From Clostridiales bacterium (GTDB taxonomy: Bacteria > Bacillota > Clostridia > Christensenellales > UBA1242): a stretch of DNA of 64,000 bases. The notes below the pieces were generated by a model. It was not told the origin of the DNA, ran no database searches, and was given only the letters and a program-made list of their open reading frames with translations. Of the stretch, positions 25,143-34,445 are shown piece after piece; position 1 is the first letter of the stretch; every line of letters begins with the position of its first letter. The position numbers and the translations under genes were made by a program. The stretch spans positions 77,682 through 141,681 of the forward strand of contig DPGI01000004.1 of assembly GCA_003522085.1 (NCBI GenBank). The letters run 5' to 3'.

Positions 25143-27217
25143 CATTAACAGAGAGAATTAAAGAAATAGTTGCGAAAGATAGTTTGGTTTATTCAAAACC
25201 AGACAATCTTTTTTTATTTTTATCAACAGCGCTAGGCAAAAAACAGGAAGTAATTCAGACTGAGTTTAAAAAATTGCTTGCTTCTGGCGACATTTTTGAA
25301 GTTAGAAATGGAAAATTTATCACAATACCTTCACATGGCTATGTAAAAGGACATTTTATGGGAAGCGCCAAGGGTTATGCTTTTTGTGACATAGGTGGGG
25401 CGGAGGATATATTTATTCCTGGGAACCGCACAAACGGAGCGATTGACGGAGACGATGTTATAATCAAACTTTTTGCGCAAGAAGGAGGCAAAGAGGGCGA
25501 AGTTGTAAAGGTTGTAAAACCTGTTAAAAAGATTGTGGGAACAGTTGTAAAAGTCAGCCGAAATCTGTTTTTAGAACCAGACAATCAAAAAATTTCTTTT
25601 AAAATTCCTATTTTAAAGACGGCAATCAAACCAATGCTCAATCAAAAGGTTGTTGTAAGGCTTGTCCGCCGCGACAATGGCAAGATTTCTGGCGAAGTTG
25701 TTGAAATTTTGGGCAATGAAAACGATATTAAAGTGCTTGAAAAAGCGATAATTCGCAGCCATAATTTATATGAAGAATTTGATGACGAAATAGAAGAAAT
25801 CGCAAACAAACTCAACAAACCTGTTTCGGCAAAGCAGAAAAAAGGCAGAGAAGATTTCACAAAACTCACAACTTTCACGATTGACGGGGAAGACGCCAAA
25901 GACTTTGACGACGCGGTTTCAATTAAAAAACTTTCAGACGGATATGAACTTGGAGTGCATATCGCCGACGTGGGCGAGTTTGTTAAAGTTGGATCTCCGC
26001 TTGACGAGGTCGCTTACGAACGCGCCACAAGCACATATTTTCCAACGTCTGTTTTGCCTATGCTTCCAGTAGGTTTGTCAAACGGCATTTGCTCGCTCAA
26101 CGAAGGTGTTGAGAGATTGACTCTTTCATGCGTTATGCACGTGACAAAAGATGGGGAAGTTAAAGATCATAAAATTGTTGAAAGCGTGATCAAAAGCAGA
26201 GCGCGCTTGACCTACACCGAAGTTTTTGCGGTTATTGAGGGAAGACCGACCACAAAGAAGGCGCAAGGCTTGAAAAAAGAGATTATGCTGATGGCAGAAC
26301 TTGCTAAAACACTTGAAAACAATCGCGTTAAACGTGGAGCGCTTGATCTCGATATTCCTGAGCCACAATTTGTCTTTGACGACAAAGGCTATGTTGTCGA
26401 CGTGAAAAAACGCGAGAGAAACGATGCGCACAAACTTATCGAAGAATTTATGGTCCTTGCAAACGAAACAGTCGCAAAACATTTTTCAATTGCTGGCGTG
26501 CCTTTTGTTTATCGTGTTCACGAAAAACCTACAATCGAAAAATCAAAGGCCGTTTTGTCGTTCTTGGCGGGGCTTGGCGTGTCATGCCCATCGCTGCCAA
26601 AAGTGGTTTCGCCAAAGTATGTTCAAAGTTTGCTTGATTTAATTAAGGGCAAAACCTATGAAGAAGCCGCAAACAAAATTATTTTGCGCAGTATGCAAAA
26701 AGCGGTTTATAAAAATGAAAATTTAGGGCATTTTGGCTTGGCTCTTGAAAATTATTGTCATTTCACATCGCCAATTCGCCGCTATCCTGACTTGACAATT
26801 CACAGAATTATTAAAGAAGTTTTGCATAAAAAACTGACTAAATCGCGCAAAGAAGAGCTTGATGAATTCACTATGGAAAGTGCTGATCAAAGCTCTTTGC
26901 AAGAGAGCAACAGCGAAAAAGCGGAAAGGGAAGTTGACGATCTTTGGAGAGCATATTTGATGAAAGACCGCATTGGAGAAGTGTTTGACGCGACGATTAC
27001 AAGCGTGACAAATTACGGTGTTTTTGTTGGTCTTGAAAACTCAGTTGAAGGGCTGGTGAAGATTGAAGACCTGCCGCAAGACGCATATTTGTTCTTTGAG
27101 CGTTCGATGGAAATTAAAGGTCAAAAACATGCATTTAGAATTGGCGACAAGATGCGCGTAAAACTTGTCAATGTCAATTTATTTACAAGAAAAGTCGATT
27201 TTGTGCCAGAAAAATAG
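25139..27217 (+). CDS. rnr: ribonuclease R
   Basis: RNase R is a 3'-5' exoribonuclease that degrades structured RNA and assists tmRNA-mediated quality control. Seen here: N-terminal winged helix and cold-shock-like domains (residues 1-200), the RNB catalytic domain with TIDGEDAKDFDDAVS (metal-binding aspartates, about 243-257), and a C-terminal S1 domain (IGEVFDATITSVTNYGVFVGL). The length of 692 aa fits. It overlaps secG and precedes smpB by about 70 bp. Confidence 0.96.
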   Translation: MTLTERIKEIVAKDSLVYSKPDNLFLFLSTALGKKQEVIQTEFKKLLASGDIFEVRNGKFITIPSHGYVKGHFMGSAKGYAFCDIGGAEDIFIPGNRTNGAIDGDDVIIKLFAQEGGKEGEVVKVVKPVKKIVGTVVKVSRNLFLEPDNQKISFKIPILKTAIKPMLNQKVVVRLVRRDNGKISGEVVEILGNENDIKVLEKAIIRSHNLYEEFDDEIEEIANKLNKPVSAKQKKGREDFTKLTTFTIDGEDAKDFDDAVSIKKLSDGYELGVHIADVGEFVKVGSPLDEVAYERATSTYFPTSVLPMLPVGLSNGICSLNEGVERLTLSCVMHVTKDGEVKDHKIVESVIKSRARLTYTEVFAVIEGRPTTKKAQGLKKEIMLMAELAKTLENNRVKRGALDLDIPEPQFVFDDKGYVVDVKKRERNDAHKLIEEFMVLANETVAKHFSIAGVPFVYRVHEKPTIEKSKAVLSFLAGLGVSCPSLPKVVSPKYVQSLLDLIKGKTYEEAANKIILRSMQKAVYKNENLGHFGLALENYCHFTSPIRRYPDLTIHRIIKEVLHKKLTKSRKEELDEFTMESADQSSLQESNSEKAEREVDDLWRAYLMKDRIGEVFDATITSVTNYGVFVGLENSVEGLVKIEDLPQDAYLFFERSMEIKGQKHAFRIGDKMRVKLVNVNLFTRKVDFVPEK

Positions 27218-27285
27218 CAAAAAAAGCACAAATAATTAAAAAAAATTAAAAAAGGGTCTTGAAATCATTCAATAAAGGTGTTATA

Positions 27286-27747
27286 ATGAATAACGAAATA
27301 AAGTTGATCGCTTCAAACAAAAAAGCCTATCACAATTATTTCATTTCAGATCTGACCGAAGCCGGCATTGTGCTGGAAGGAAGTGAGGTAAAGTCACTCA
27401 GACTTAATGGTATGAGTTTGAATGAAAGTTTCGTGTTTGTAAAAAACGGTGAAATTTTTTTGAAAAACGCTTATATTAAGTTGTATGACTCAACATCAGC
27501 CTTCAAACCTGATGAACGGCACGACAGAAAATTATTGCTCCATAAAGCCGAGATTGAAAAACTTGAACGTAAAGTTAAAGAAAAGGGATTTTCAATCATG
27601 GCAACCAAAGTTTACTTTTTAAAAGGTAAAGTTAAGGTTGAAATTGGACTGGCAAAAGGCAAACAGCTTTTTGACAAACGTGACGCTTTGAAAGATAAGT
27701 CAACAGCGCGAGAAGTTGACAGATATTTAAAGCAGCGGGGGCGATAA
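27286..27747 (+). CDS. smpB: SsrA-binding protein SmpB
   Basis: SmpB binds tmRNA and brings it to stalled ribosomes. The 153-aa product contains ASNKKAYHNYFI, EAGIVLEGSEVKSLRLN, ERHDRKLLLHK and the basic C-terminal tail ending in a DRYLKQRGR-like sequence. The ATG 27286 has AAAGGTG 7 nt upstream. A promoter-like TTGAAA-17-TATAAT overlaps this start, so it cannot serve this start codon; expression probably comes from upstream. The last codons overlap the 5' end of the tmRNA gene by 11 bases. Confidence 0.95.
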   Translation: MNNEIKLIASNKKAYHNYFISDLTEAGIVLEGSEVKSLRLNGMSLNESFVFVKNGEIFLKNAYIKLYDSTSAFKPDERHDRKLLLHKAEIEKLERKVKEKGFSIMATKVYFLKGKVKVEIGLAKGKQLFDKRDALKDKSTAREVDRYLKQRGR

Positions 27748-28091
27748 GGTTTCGACGGGGTGAGTGAGGAAAGTATAAAGCGTGTGGTTGATGACTTGAA
27801 ACCTAAAAACTGGTCAAAAAAATAAACGCAAATAATAACTATCAAACTGTAAAGGCTGCTGCCTAACAGTCGCTTATGGATGTCTTTCCACTTTGGATAG
27901 CCAAAGCGTCAAACTAAAAGTGGATAGCGATTTTTAGCAATACCTTGAGTTAAAAATTGAAATTTTATAGGTTCGATTGAGAAAATTTGTTTGTGGACTA
28001 TTCTCAATTTAAATTCAAACACAAACTGCACACGGAGAAAGGCTTTTTAAACTTGTTTCGGACGCGGGTTCAATTCCCGCCGTCTCCACCA
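27737..28091 (+). ncRNA. ssrA: tmRNA (SsrA)
   Basis: The 5' end GGGGGCGATAAGGTTTCGAC and the 3' end GGTTCAATTCCCGCCGTCTCCACCA (in two parts: T arm and acceptor) form the tRNA-like domain, with CCA encoded. The tag reading frame begins at GCA 27828 and ends at TAA 27864-27866, giving ANNNYQTVKAAA. It follows smpB and overlaps its 3' end. Total length about 355 nt. It rescues stalled ribosomes and adds the tag for proteolysis. Confidence 0.95.
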
Positions 28092-28155
28092 AATTGGTTT
28101 TTACAAGGTCAAAACCTTGAAAACATAAAAAAATTACAAAAAAGAGGTAAAAATT

Positions 28156-29265
28156 ATGGGTACAGTTATTCTTAATGTTGTGATTATCTTGGGAATCATT
28201 ATCGCTGGCGGATTTTTGATTTTCTTCCTTGGTGATCTTCTTATGTCTATCGTAAATCCTAAAGGGGAAGAAGAAAGAGTTAAACTTAAAAGAAAGGACT
28301 CAGCTAAAAAGTTTGCTAAAAAGGTTGAAGCAATGCCTGCTGAAGACCAAGCTGAACTTAAAGCAGAATCTCCACTTGCTGAAGCAGTAATTGAAGACGC
28401 AAAAGAAGAATCAGCTGTTGCAGAAGCAACTCCAGTTGTTGAAGAATACAACGCTGACGAAAAAGTTGAAGAAAAAACAGAAGAAAAATCTGAAGAAGAA
28501 AAACTTGCAGAAGCAAGAGCAGCTTTAGAAAAGAGAAAAGCTGAAATCTTAAAACGTATGCAAGAACAAATCGAAGAAGAGCCAGAACAAACCGAAGAAG
28601 AGTCAGAAGAAGCTGAAGAAGCTGAAGAAGCTGAAGAAGACGTTGAGCCAGAAGTTGAAGAAACTGTTGAAGAAACAGTTGAAGTTGACGAAGAAAAAGA
28701 ACAAATCAAGGCTGAACTTGAACAAGCTAAGAAAGCTTTGGAAGAAGAAAGAGCAAGATATGAAGCTCTTGCAACACAACTTCAAAACACAGAAGCAGAA
28801 GAAAAAACTGTTGTTTCTGGAACAAAAGAAGACTATGAAGCTCAAAAAGCTGAACTTGAAGCTAGACTCAAAGACAACGAAAAAGAACTCAAAGCCTGCA
28901 AAAAAGAATACATTCCACTTGCAAAAGTTAACAAAACTCTTGCAAACGACGAAAAGAAACTTCGCAGAAAAGAAGCTATCGTTGCTAAACAAAAAGTTAT
29001 GCTTTATGGCGTAAACAACTATGAAGACATCGACGAAGAAAAAGCAAAGAAACTTGCTGAAGAACTTGATCTTCTTGATGGACTTAAACTTTCAGTTCAA
29101 CATTGCCACGAAGTTATGGAATCAAACAAAGACAGATTTCCAGTTCTTGAAAAAATGTATTTCATTTTGAAAGCACAAAACGAACAAATCAAAGCTGACC
29201 TTCTTGAAGTTGATAACGCTCTTGCAACATTTGAAACAGAAGAAGGGGAAGGAACACAAGAATAA
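28156..29265 (+). CDS. membrane-anchored coiled-coil protein, 369 aa
   Basis: One N-terminal membrane helix (TVILNVVIILGIIIAGGFLIFFLG) is followed by a very long E/K/A-rich cytoplasmic region. That region has low-complexity acidic repeats (EEAEEAEEAEE and similar, about residues 150-175) and coiled coil to the end. No enzymatic motif and no family recognised. It could be a cell-division or envelope scaffold, like EzrA in build, but without sequence support. AAGAGG precedes the ATG and a terminator follows. The opposite-strand serine-rich frames here are only shadows of the repeats. Confidence 0.85.
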   Translation: MGTVILNVVIILGIIIAGGFLIFFLGDLLMSIVNPKGEEERVKLKRKDSAKKFAKKVEAMPAEDQAELKAESPLAEAVIEDAKEESAVAEATPVVEEYNADEKVEEKTEEKSEEEKLAEARAALEKRKAEILKRMQEQIEEEPEQTEEESEEAEEAEEAEEDVEPEVEETVEETVEVDEEKEQIKAELEQAKKALEEERARYEALATQLQNTEAEEKTVVSGTKEDYEAQKAELEARLKDNEKELKACKKEYIPLAKVNKTLANDEKKLRRKEAIVAKQKVMLYGVNNYEDIDEEKAKKLAEELDLLDGLKLSVQHCHEVMESNKDRFPVLEKMYFILKAQNEQIKADLLEVDNALATFETEEGEGTQE

Positions 29266-29276
29266 CCCTAATATAC

Positions 29277-29306
29277 AAAACCTTGCACTTGCTGCAAGGT
29301 TTTTTG
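29277..29306 (+). terminator. terminator of the coiled-coil gene
   Basis: AAACCTTGCA pairs with TGCAAGGTTT around CTTGC and is followed by Ts. Confidence 0.9.
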
Positions 29307-29352
29307 TTGTTAAAAATTCATAAGCGTTTTTGGGTTGGTAATGAAATAAAAT

Positions 29353-29386
29353 AAAAAAAACTTGTCGGGAGCGACAAGTTTTTTTT
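29353..29386. terminator. bidirectional terminator, end of rplL
   Basis: CTTGTCG/CGACAAG stem with GGAG loop, flanked by eight As and eight Ts, so it can act on both strands; the rplL transcript on the minus strand ends here. Confidence 0.88.
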
Positions 29387-29419
29387 AACACAAAACAAAG
29401 ATTTTTTAAGCCAATTTGA

Positions 29420-29800
29420 TTACTTAAGTTCTACAGTTGCGCCAGCTTCTTTAAGTTTAGCTTCCATTTCTTTAGCTTCAGCTGTAGGAACGTTTTCTTT
29501 AATTACGCTTGGTGCATTGTCAACGAGAGCTTTTGCTTCGCTAAGTCCAAGACCTGTGATTTCTCTAACTGCTTTGATTACAGCAATTTTGTTTGCTCCA
29601 ACTTCTTTCAAAGCTACGTTAAATTCTGTTTTTTCTTCTGCAGCAGCAGCTGGTGCAGCACCAGCAACTGGAGCAGCAGCAACTGCAACTGGAGCTGCAG
29701 CGCTTACTCCAAACTCTTCTTCAAGAGCTTTTACAAGTTCGCTTACTTCAACGATTGTAAGTTTTTTGATTTCTTCAACAAGATTTTTAATATCTGCCAT
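29420..29800 (-). CDS. rplL: ribosomal protein L7/L12
   Basis: The 126-aa product has the N-terminal dimerisation part, an alanine-rich hinge (AAAPVAVAAAPVAGAAPAAA, residues about 34-53) and the globular C-terminal domain with KIAVIKAVREITGLGLSEAK and VDNAPSVIKE. It forms the stalk of the 50S subunit that recruits translation factors. AGGAGG precedes the ATG. It is downstream of rplJ in the usual order. Confidence 0.98.
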   Translation of the reverse strand: MADIKNLVEEIKKLTIVEVSELVKALEEEFGVSAAAPVAVAAAPVAGAAPAAAAEEKTEFNVALKEVGANKIAVIKAVREITGLGLSEAKALVDNAPSVIKENVPTAEAKEMEAKLKEAGATVELK

Positions 29801-29838
29801 TTTATTTTCCTCCTAAAATTTTTTATCGGATTTTCCGA

Positions 29839-30354
29839 TTACTTTGTGGCAATTGCATTAAGAGCAATTGCAAGCCCCTGGGTTGGGGCATTAAGAACTC
29901 TAGCAAGCCCAGAGATAGGGGCCATAAGTGTTCCAAGAAGCTTTGCAACAAGAACTTCTTTGCTTGGAAGTTTTGCAAGAGCTTCGATTTCCTTGCCTTC
30001 AACGCTCTGTCCATTAAGTAAACCAAATTTGATACTAAGTTTTTTGGTTTTGTCTACATAATCACATACGATTTTTGCTTGTGATACTTCGTCGTCATAC
30101 CCAAAAACAACGGCACTTGTGCCTTCAAGGTATTTTTCGGCACCTGTTATTCCGAGTTCGTTAAGTGCAAGGAGCATAAGTCTGTTTTTATACACTTTGT
30201 ATTCTGCGCCGTGTTCTCTGAACTCTTTACGCATTTTAGTGTCTTCTTCAACAGTAAGTCCACGATAGTCAACAAAAGTTACTGATTTTGCTTTTGAAAG
30301 CTTTTCTTTAATTTCTGCGACTACCAGTTTCTTTGCTTCAAAATTAGCACTCAT
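29839..30354 (-). CDS. rplJ: ribosomal protein L10
   Basis: L10 anchors the L7/L12 stalk to the ribosome. The 171-aa product starts MSANFEAKKLVVAEIKEKL and has the conserved VTFVDYRGLTVEE and FREHGAEYKVYKNRL. The ATG at 30354 has AAAGGAGG upstream; a longer frame to 30414 would run into the leader terminator and is rejected. An L10 leader RNA precedes it, as expected for autoregulation by the L10-L12 complex. Confidence 0.96.
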   Translation of the reverse strand: MSANFEAKKLVVAEIKEKLSKAKSVTFVDYRGLTVEEDTKMRKEFREHGAEYKVYKNRLMLLALNELGITGAEKYLEGTSAVVFGYDDEVSQAKIVCDYVDKTKKLSIKFGLLNGQSVEGKEIEALAKLPSKEVLVAKLLGTLMAPISGLARVLNAPTQGLAIALNAIATK

Positions 30355-30393
30355 TACTTTCCTCCTTTTTAAATTTTTGTTTTGTGTTTTTCT

Positions 30394-30515
30394 AAAAAAA
30401 ATCTCTTGCGCCAAAGAAAAAGGGCAAGAGATATAAACTCATATTCATCCTTTTTCCTCGGCAAGCATGCAGTTTGCATTTACGACTAAGCACTTGCTGT
30501 CTATGGAAAGATTTA
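30394..30515 (-). ncRNA. L10 leader (autoregulatory RNA with attenuator)
   Basis: Upstream of rplJ the minus strand carries AGCAAGTGCTTAGTCGTAAA and CTTGCCGAGG, which fit the Bacillota L10 leader. It ends with the hairpin ATCTCTTGCCC/GGCGCAAGAGAT and eight Ts (plus-strand 30394-30432). Binding of L10 would decide between termination and read-through. Confidence 0.85.
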
Positions 30516-30627
30516 TTTTAGACTTTGTTATTATACTGGTTTTTATCTGATTTGTCAACAAATTTTTAATATTTGATTAAAAATAATTTGTTTTTTAGAT
30601 TTTTACTCAAACGAAGCGACATGGAGT

Positions 30628-30732
30628 GCGACATTTGGGCTGCGCGCCGCTAGGGCGCGGAGCCAGCCCTTGCTTTTACCTGCGCAAAGCAAGGGCCAAG
30701 CGGCAAGGGCGCTTTCCGCTTGCAAATGTCGC
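30628..30732. repeat. GC-rich fold-back element
   Basis: Perfect outer inverted repeat GCGACATTTG (30628-30637) with CAAATGTCGC (30723-30732). It encloses GCCCTTGCTTT/AAAGCAAGGGC (30665-30696) and GC-rich smaller stems. The block is strikingly richer in G+C than its surroundings. The 440-bp space 30355-30794 otherwise holds the L10 leader and the leuS promoter. No T-box is seen ahead of leuS. Confidence 0.75.
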
Positions 30733-30740
30733 GCGTTTAT

Positions 30741-30770
30741 TTGACAAAAGGTGGGGTTGAGTGCTAAAAT
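30741..30770 (+). promoter_or_regulatory. promoter of leuS
   Basis: TTGACA (30741) and TAAAAT (30765) with an 18-bp spacer, directly after the fold-back element. Confidence 0.8.
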
Positions 30771-30794
30771 AATCAGGTTAAAGGAGATGAGGGT

Positions 30795-33227
30795 ATGGAC
30801 TATGCAAAGATAGAGAAAAAATGGAATGAAAAGTGGGAGAAAGACGGGCTTTATCGTTTTGATGAAACAAAACTTGACAACAAATATTATTTGCTAGAGA
30901 TGTTTTCATATCCAAGTGGTTTAAATCTTCACCTTGGTCACTGGTGGAATTTTGGGCTGTCGGATAGTTTTGGAAGATTTAAACGTATGCAAGGTTATAA
31001 TGTTTTTCAACCTATGGGATTTGATAGCTTTGGTCTTCCTGCTGAGAACTTTGCGCTAAAAACAGGCATACACCCAGAAGATTCAACATTGCACAACATT
31101 CATGTTATGGAAGAACAACTTCGCAATATTGGGGGGACATTCAACTGGGAAAATGAAATAATAACTTGCAAGCCGGAATATTATAAATGGACACAATGGC
31201 TTTTTGTTCAACTTTATAAAAAGGGACTTGCTTATCAAAAAGAAGCGCCTGTGAATTGGTGCCCATCTTGCAACACAGTGATTGCAAATGAACAAGTTGT
31301 TGATGGACTTTGTGAACGTTGTGGGACAGAAGTTGTGAGAAAGAACATGAAACAATGGTTCTTTAAAATCACAGATTATGCCGAACGTCTTTTAAGCGGA
31401 CTTGATAAAATTAACTGGCCTCAAAAAACCAAAATTCTTCAAAAGAATTGGATCGGCAAATCGGTGGGTTGTGAAGTCGATTTTAAAACAGAAGATGGCA
31501 AAGAAAAACTTACAGTATTCACATCTAGAGTTGACACGATTTATGGTGTAAGCTGGTTGGTTATCGCGCCAGAACACCCAAAGCTCTCAAAGTTTGTAAC
31601 TTCTGATCGCAAGGCGGAAGTTGATAAATATGTTGCGGAAGCAGCAAAAAAAGACGAAATCGCTCGTTCAAGCACAAACAATGAAAAGACGGGTGTGTTT
31701 ACTGGGACATATGTTATCAATCCACTCACGGGTGCAAAAGTGCCTTTGTTTGTTGCCGATTACGTAATTGCAACATATGCAACCGGAATAGTTATGGGCG
31801 TTGCTGCTCACGATGAAAGAGATTATGATTTCGCAAAAGTTTATGGCGTTAAAGTTGTTCAAGTCATTGAGGGCAAAAATGGCGAACAAGTCAAATTGCC
31901 ATATACAGAACCTGGTCGTTTAATCAATTCTGCTGAGTTTAACGGACTTACAAGCGAAGAAGCGAGAGAAAAAATTGCTGAAAAACTTGAAAAAATGGGC
32001 GCAGGACGCAGAAAAGTCAACTATAAACTTCGTGACTGGTCGGTTTCTCGTCAAAGATATTGGGGCTGCCCAATTCCTATCATCTATTGCCCACACTGCG
32101 GAACTGTTCCTGTTCCAGAAAGTGACCTTCCAGTAATTTTACCTCGCATTCACGACTATAAGCCAGAAGGTGAAGGCCCTCTTGGAAAAGTTGAAAGCTA
32201 TATGAACGTCAAATGTCCACATTGCGGCGCGCCTGCTAGACGCGATCCTGACACACTTGACGCTTTTGTATGCTCAAGCTTTTATCATCTTAGATATATC
32301 GACCCTCGCAACGATAAAGAAATTTTCTCATCAGAAAAAGCCAACAAAGTTGGGCCTATCGATACTTATGTAGGTGGGGTAGAACACGCAACCGCACACC
32401 TTATGTATGCAAGATTTATCACAATGTTCTTACATGATTTAAGGCTTATCAATTTTGAAGAGCCTTTCAAGCGCCTTGTTCATCAAGGAATGGTGCTTGG
32501 CAGCGACGGCAAGAAGATGAGCAAGCGTAACGGCGGGAAAACAGCTGACGAATATGTAAATGAATTCGGCAGTGATGCACTCAGACTTACAATGATGTTC
32601 TCAATGAACTATATAGACGGCGGACCGTGGAACGACGAGGGCCTTAAACACATGACCGCTTTCATGGAAAGAGTTGAGAGAATTGTTAAAAAATGGTGTG
32701 CTCTTGGTGACGACAATGCCGATTTGAATGGAAGTGAAGAGCAAGACTTAGAGTATGCACGAGCATATTGCGTGAAAGAAATGCGCGCAGGTTTTGAAGA
32801 TTTTTCGTTTAACACAGCAGTTGCAAGGCTTATGGAACTTGTCAACGCCATGTATAAATACGACAAAAATGAGCGCAAAAACGGCGTTTTAGCAAAGAGT
32901 GTTGCAAAAGATGTTATCCGTCTTATTGCGCCTGCTGCACCTCATTTTTCTGAGCAATTATGGCAGGATATTGGCGAAGAATACTCAATTCACAATCAAC
33001 TTTATCCTGTTTGCGATGAGACAAAACTTGTTCGTTCAAGCGTTGAAATTGCAGTTCAAGTAAACAGCAAAATCATCACACGAATGAATATTCTTGCAAA
33101 TGCCGCAAATGACGAAATTTTAAAAGTGGTAAAGGCAAATGACCGCGTGAAACCACTCTTGGAAGGCAAAAATATCCTAAAAGAAATTATCGTTCCAGGT
33201 CGAATTGTGAATATTATTGTCAAATAG
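30795..33227 (+). CDS. leuS: leucyl-tRNA synthetase
   Basis: The class I synthetase of 810 aa charges tRNA-Leu. Signatures: HLGH (residues about 46-49, in SGLNLHLGHWWNFG), the zinc-like CPSC...CERC, the editing domain with TSRVDTIYGVSWLVIAPEH and GTYVINPLTGAKVPL, the second CPHCG...CPHCG pair, and KMSKRNGG (about residue 573) near VHQGMVLGSDG. The start ATG follows AAGGAGATGAGGGT. Confidence 0.98.
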   Translation: MDYAKIEKKWNEKWEKDGLYRFDETKLDNKYYLLEMFSYPSGLNLHLGHWWNFGLSDSFGRFKRMQGYNVFQPMGFDSFGLPAENFALKTGIHPEDSTLHNIHVMEEQLRNIGGTFNWENEIITCKPEYYKWTQWLFVQLYKKGLAYQKEAPVNWCPSCNTVIANEQVVDGLCERCGTEVVRKNMKQWFFKITDYAERLLSGLDKINWPQKTKILQKNWIGKSVGCEVDFKTEDGKEKLTVFTSRVDTIYGVSWLVIAPEHPKLSKFVTSDRKAEVDKYVAEAAKKDEIARSSTNNEKTGVFTGTYVINPLTGAKVPLFVADYVIATYATGIVMGVAAHDERDYDFAKVYGVKVVQVIEGKNGEQVKLPYTEPGRLINSAEFNGLTSEEAREKIAEKLEKMGAGRRKVNYKLRDWSVSRQRYWGCPIPIIYCPHCGTVPVPESDLPVILPRIHDYKPEGEGPLGKVESYMNVKCPHCGAPARRDPDTLDAFVCSSFYHLRYIDPRNDKEIFSSEKANKVGPIDTYVGGVEHATAHLMYARFITMFLHDLRLINFEEPFKRLVHQGMVLGSDGKKMSKRNGGKTADEYVNEFGSDALRLTMMFSMNYIDGGPWNDEGLKHMTAFMERVERIVKKWCALGDDNADLNGSEEQDLEYARAYCVKEMRAGFEDFSFNTAVARLMELVNAMYKYDKNERKNGVLAKSVAKDVIRLIAPAAPHFSEQLWQDIGEEYSIHNQLYPVCDETKLVRSSVEIAVQVNSKIITRMNILANAANDEILKVVKANDRVKPLLEGKNILKEIIVPGRIVNIIVK

Positions 33228-33273
33228 CGAATATGCATAAATAAAGAATTTATGGAATTTTTATCAATTTGTG

Positions 33274-33339
33274 TTGACACGTGTAATAATTTGTGTTATA
33301 TTAGGGTCGTTAAATAGAATATTTAACGCACCCTTTTTT
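33274..33339 (+). promoter_or_regulatory. promoter followed at once by a terminator-like hairpin
   Basis: TTGACA (33274) and TATATT (33297) with a 17-bp spacer. At 33304-33339 the pairs GGGT/ACCC and GTTAAATA/TATTTAAC are followed by six Ts. The hairpin could be an early attenuator of the paralog pair, or the terminator of leuS overlapping an accidental promoter. Confidence 0.6.
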
Positions 33340-33361
33340 GGGCTTTTGATAGAACTGAATT

Positions 33362-34357
33362 ATGAGTTTTAAAAAGATTAGATATAATTTAATAGTTATA
33401 GGACTTGTTGCCCTTGTTTGTTGTTACATTGGCATGGGTCTCTTTTTTACTCAATCAAGCTCAAATGCCAATAACGGCGGATCAGCGCAAGAAGAACCTA
33501 TTGAAGATCCAACAAATCCTGAAGATCCAGATTTGTCTATTGACGACGGCGACGAAGATGACGGCGACGAAGATGTTGACCTTCCAAGCGATGCGATTGA
33601 ACTTATTAATTATGGCCTTGACATTTTAAATAATGGAACAGGTTATGAAAGCACATTCAATTCTTCAATTGTCAATACTCCATTGTCAGATGCACTTAAA
33701 GGAATTCAACCAACTCAAAACCTTACAAGCGTTATTTCACGCGGTGTTAACTCAAAAGGCGAGAAGGTGGGAATCCAAAAAGATTATTACTATTCAAACT
33801 ATTCGGGAACAGGTGACGGCATGCTTGCTAGATACTTCAGAGGATTCTATGACAACCAAGCAACCGGCCAAGTGAATATTATCGAAACAAAAGATTACAG
33901 TTACACAGCAAAAACTTATAACGTAGCAGCAGCATATAGAAACGAAATAAAAGACATCAACAATGCGATCGACGAATTTAAAGTTTTGTATACGCAAGAT
34001 TATCCAATCAAACTTACAAAGAAAAATTGTATGATTATTAAAGACGATTCAAAGAAAAGCAAAACTTATCGAACAATCACTGTTTCAATAAATAATTTTG
34101 CTTCACTTTCTGAAAATTTCTTGAAATTTTACACCTCAACAAACCAAATGAAAGACATTAGTTACAAGAAAATTGAAATGTCATTTGTGATCAATAAAAA
34201 TACGGGTTACATTTCAAAAATTAGAAGGAATGAACTTTTGCATTCAACTGCAATCAATGTGCCTGCTTTGGGAACGATGGCTCTCCAATCGGCAATCACA
34301 ATTGAGCAATCCTTTACAAAAGTTAACAAAAACGTGATTTTAGCAGATAATTTATAG
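33362..34357 (+). CDS. membrane-anchored extracellular protein A of a paralogous pair, 331 aa
   Basis: An N-terminal membrane anchor (LIVIGLVALVCCYIGMGLFF, residues about 10-29) is followed by an acidic, proline-rich linker (DPTNPEDPDLSIDDGDEDD) and a C-terminal globular domain of about 250 residues starting at AIELINYGLDILNNGTGYES. The same architecture and motif, PIDLINYAINIYNNGKGSQS, are found in the next gene, so they are tandem paralogs. A shared motif near the end reads SFVINKNTGYISKI versus TFIINKRTGKLRRI. Function unknown; the domain looks extracytoplasmic. Confidence 0.85.
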   Translation: MSFKKIRYNLIVIGLVALVCCYIGMGLFFTQSSSNANNGGSAQEEPIEDPTNPEDPDLSIDDGDEDDGDEDVDLPSDAIELINYGLDILNNGTGYESTFNSSIVNTPLSDALKGIQPTQNLTSVISRGVNSKGEKVGIQKDYYYSNYSGTGDGMLARYFRGFYDNQATGQVNIIETKDYSYTAKTYNVAAAYRNEIKDINNAIDEFKVLYTQDYPIKLTKKNCMIIKDDSKKSKTYRTITVSINNFASLSENFLKFYTSTNQMKDISYKKIEMSFVINKNTGYISKIRRNELLHSTAINVPALGTMALQSAITIEQSFTKVNKNVILADNL

Positions 34358-34392
34358 AATATAATAACAAAGGTAAAATTAAGCCGTTTATA

Positions 34393-34428
34393 AATGCTTG
34401 TCACATCGTAACGTTGGACAAGCATTTT
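34393..34428 (+). terminator. hairpin between the two paralogs
   Basis: AAATGCTTGTC and GACAAGCATTT form an 11-bp stem with a 14-nt loop followed by only a short T run, so termination may be partial. Confidence 0.6.
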
Positions 34429-34445
34429 GAATAAAATAAGAAAGT

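Noticed and set aside
27258..27286. Promoter TTGAAA-17-TATAAT for smpB
   Set aside because: The -10 box overlaps the start codon, so it could not produce a message with that start; it may be chance or serve the tmRNA.
28134..28709. Serine-rich 191-codon frame on the minus strand
   Set aside because: It mirrors the glutamate-rich repeats of the coiled-coil gene on the plus strand, has no ribosome binding site, and its composition is just the complement of GAA/GCA codons.
30415..30794. T-box riboswitch upstream of leuS
   Set aside because: The promoter starts transcription only about 18 nt before the start codon and no T-box core sequence is seen.
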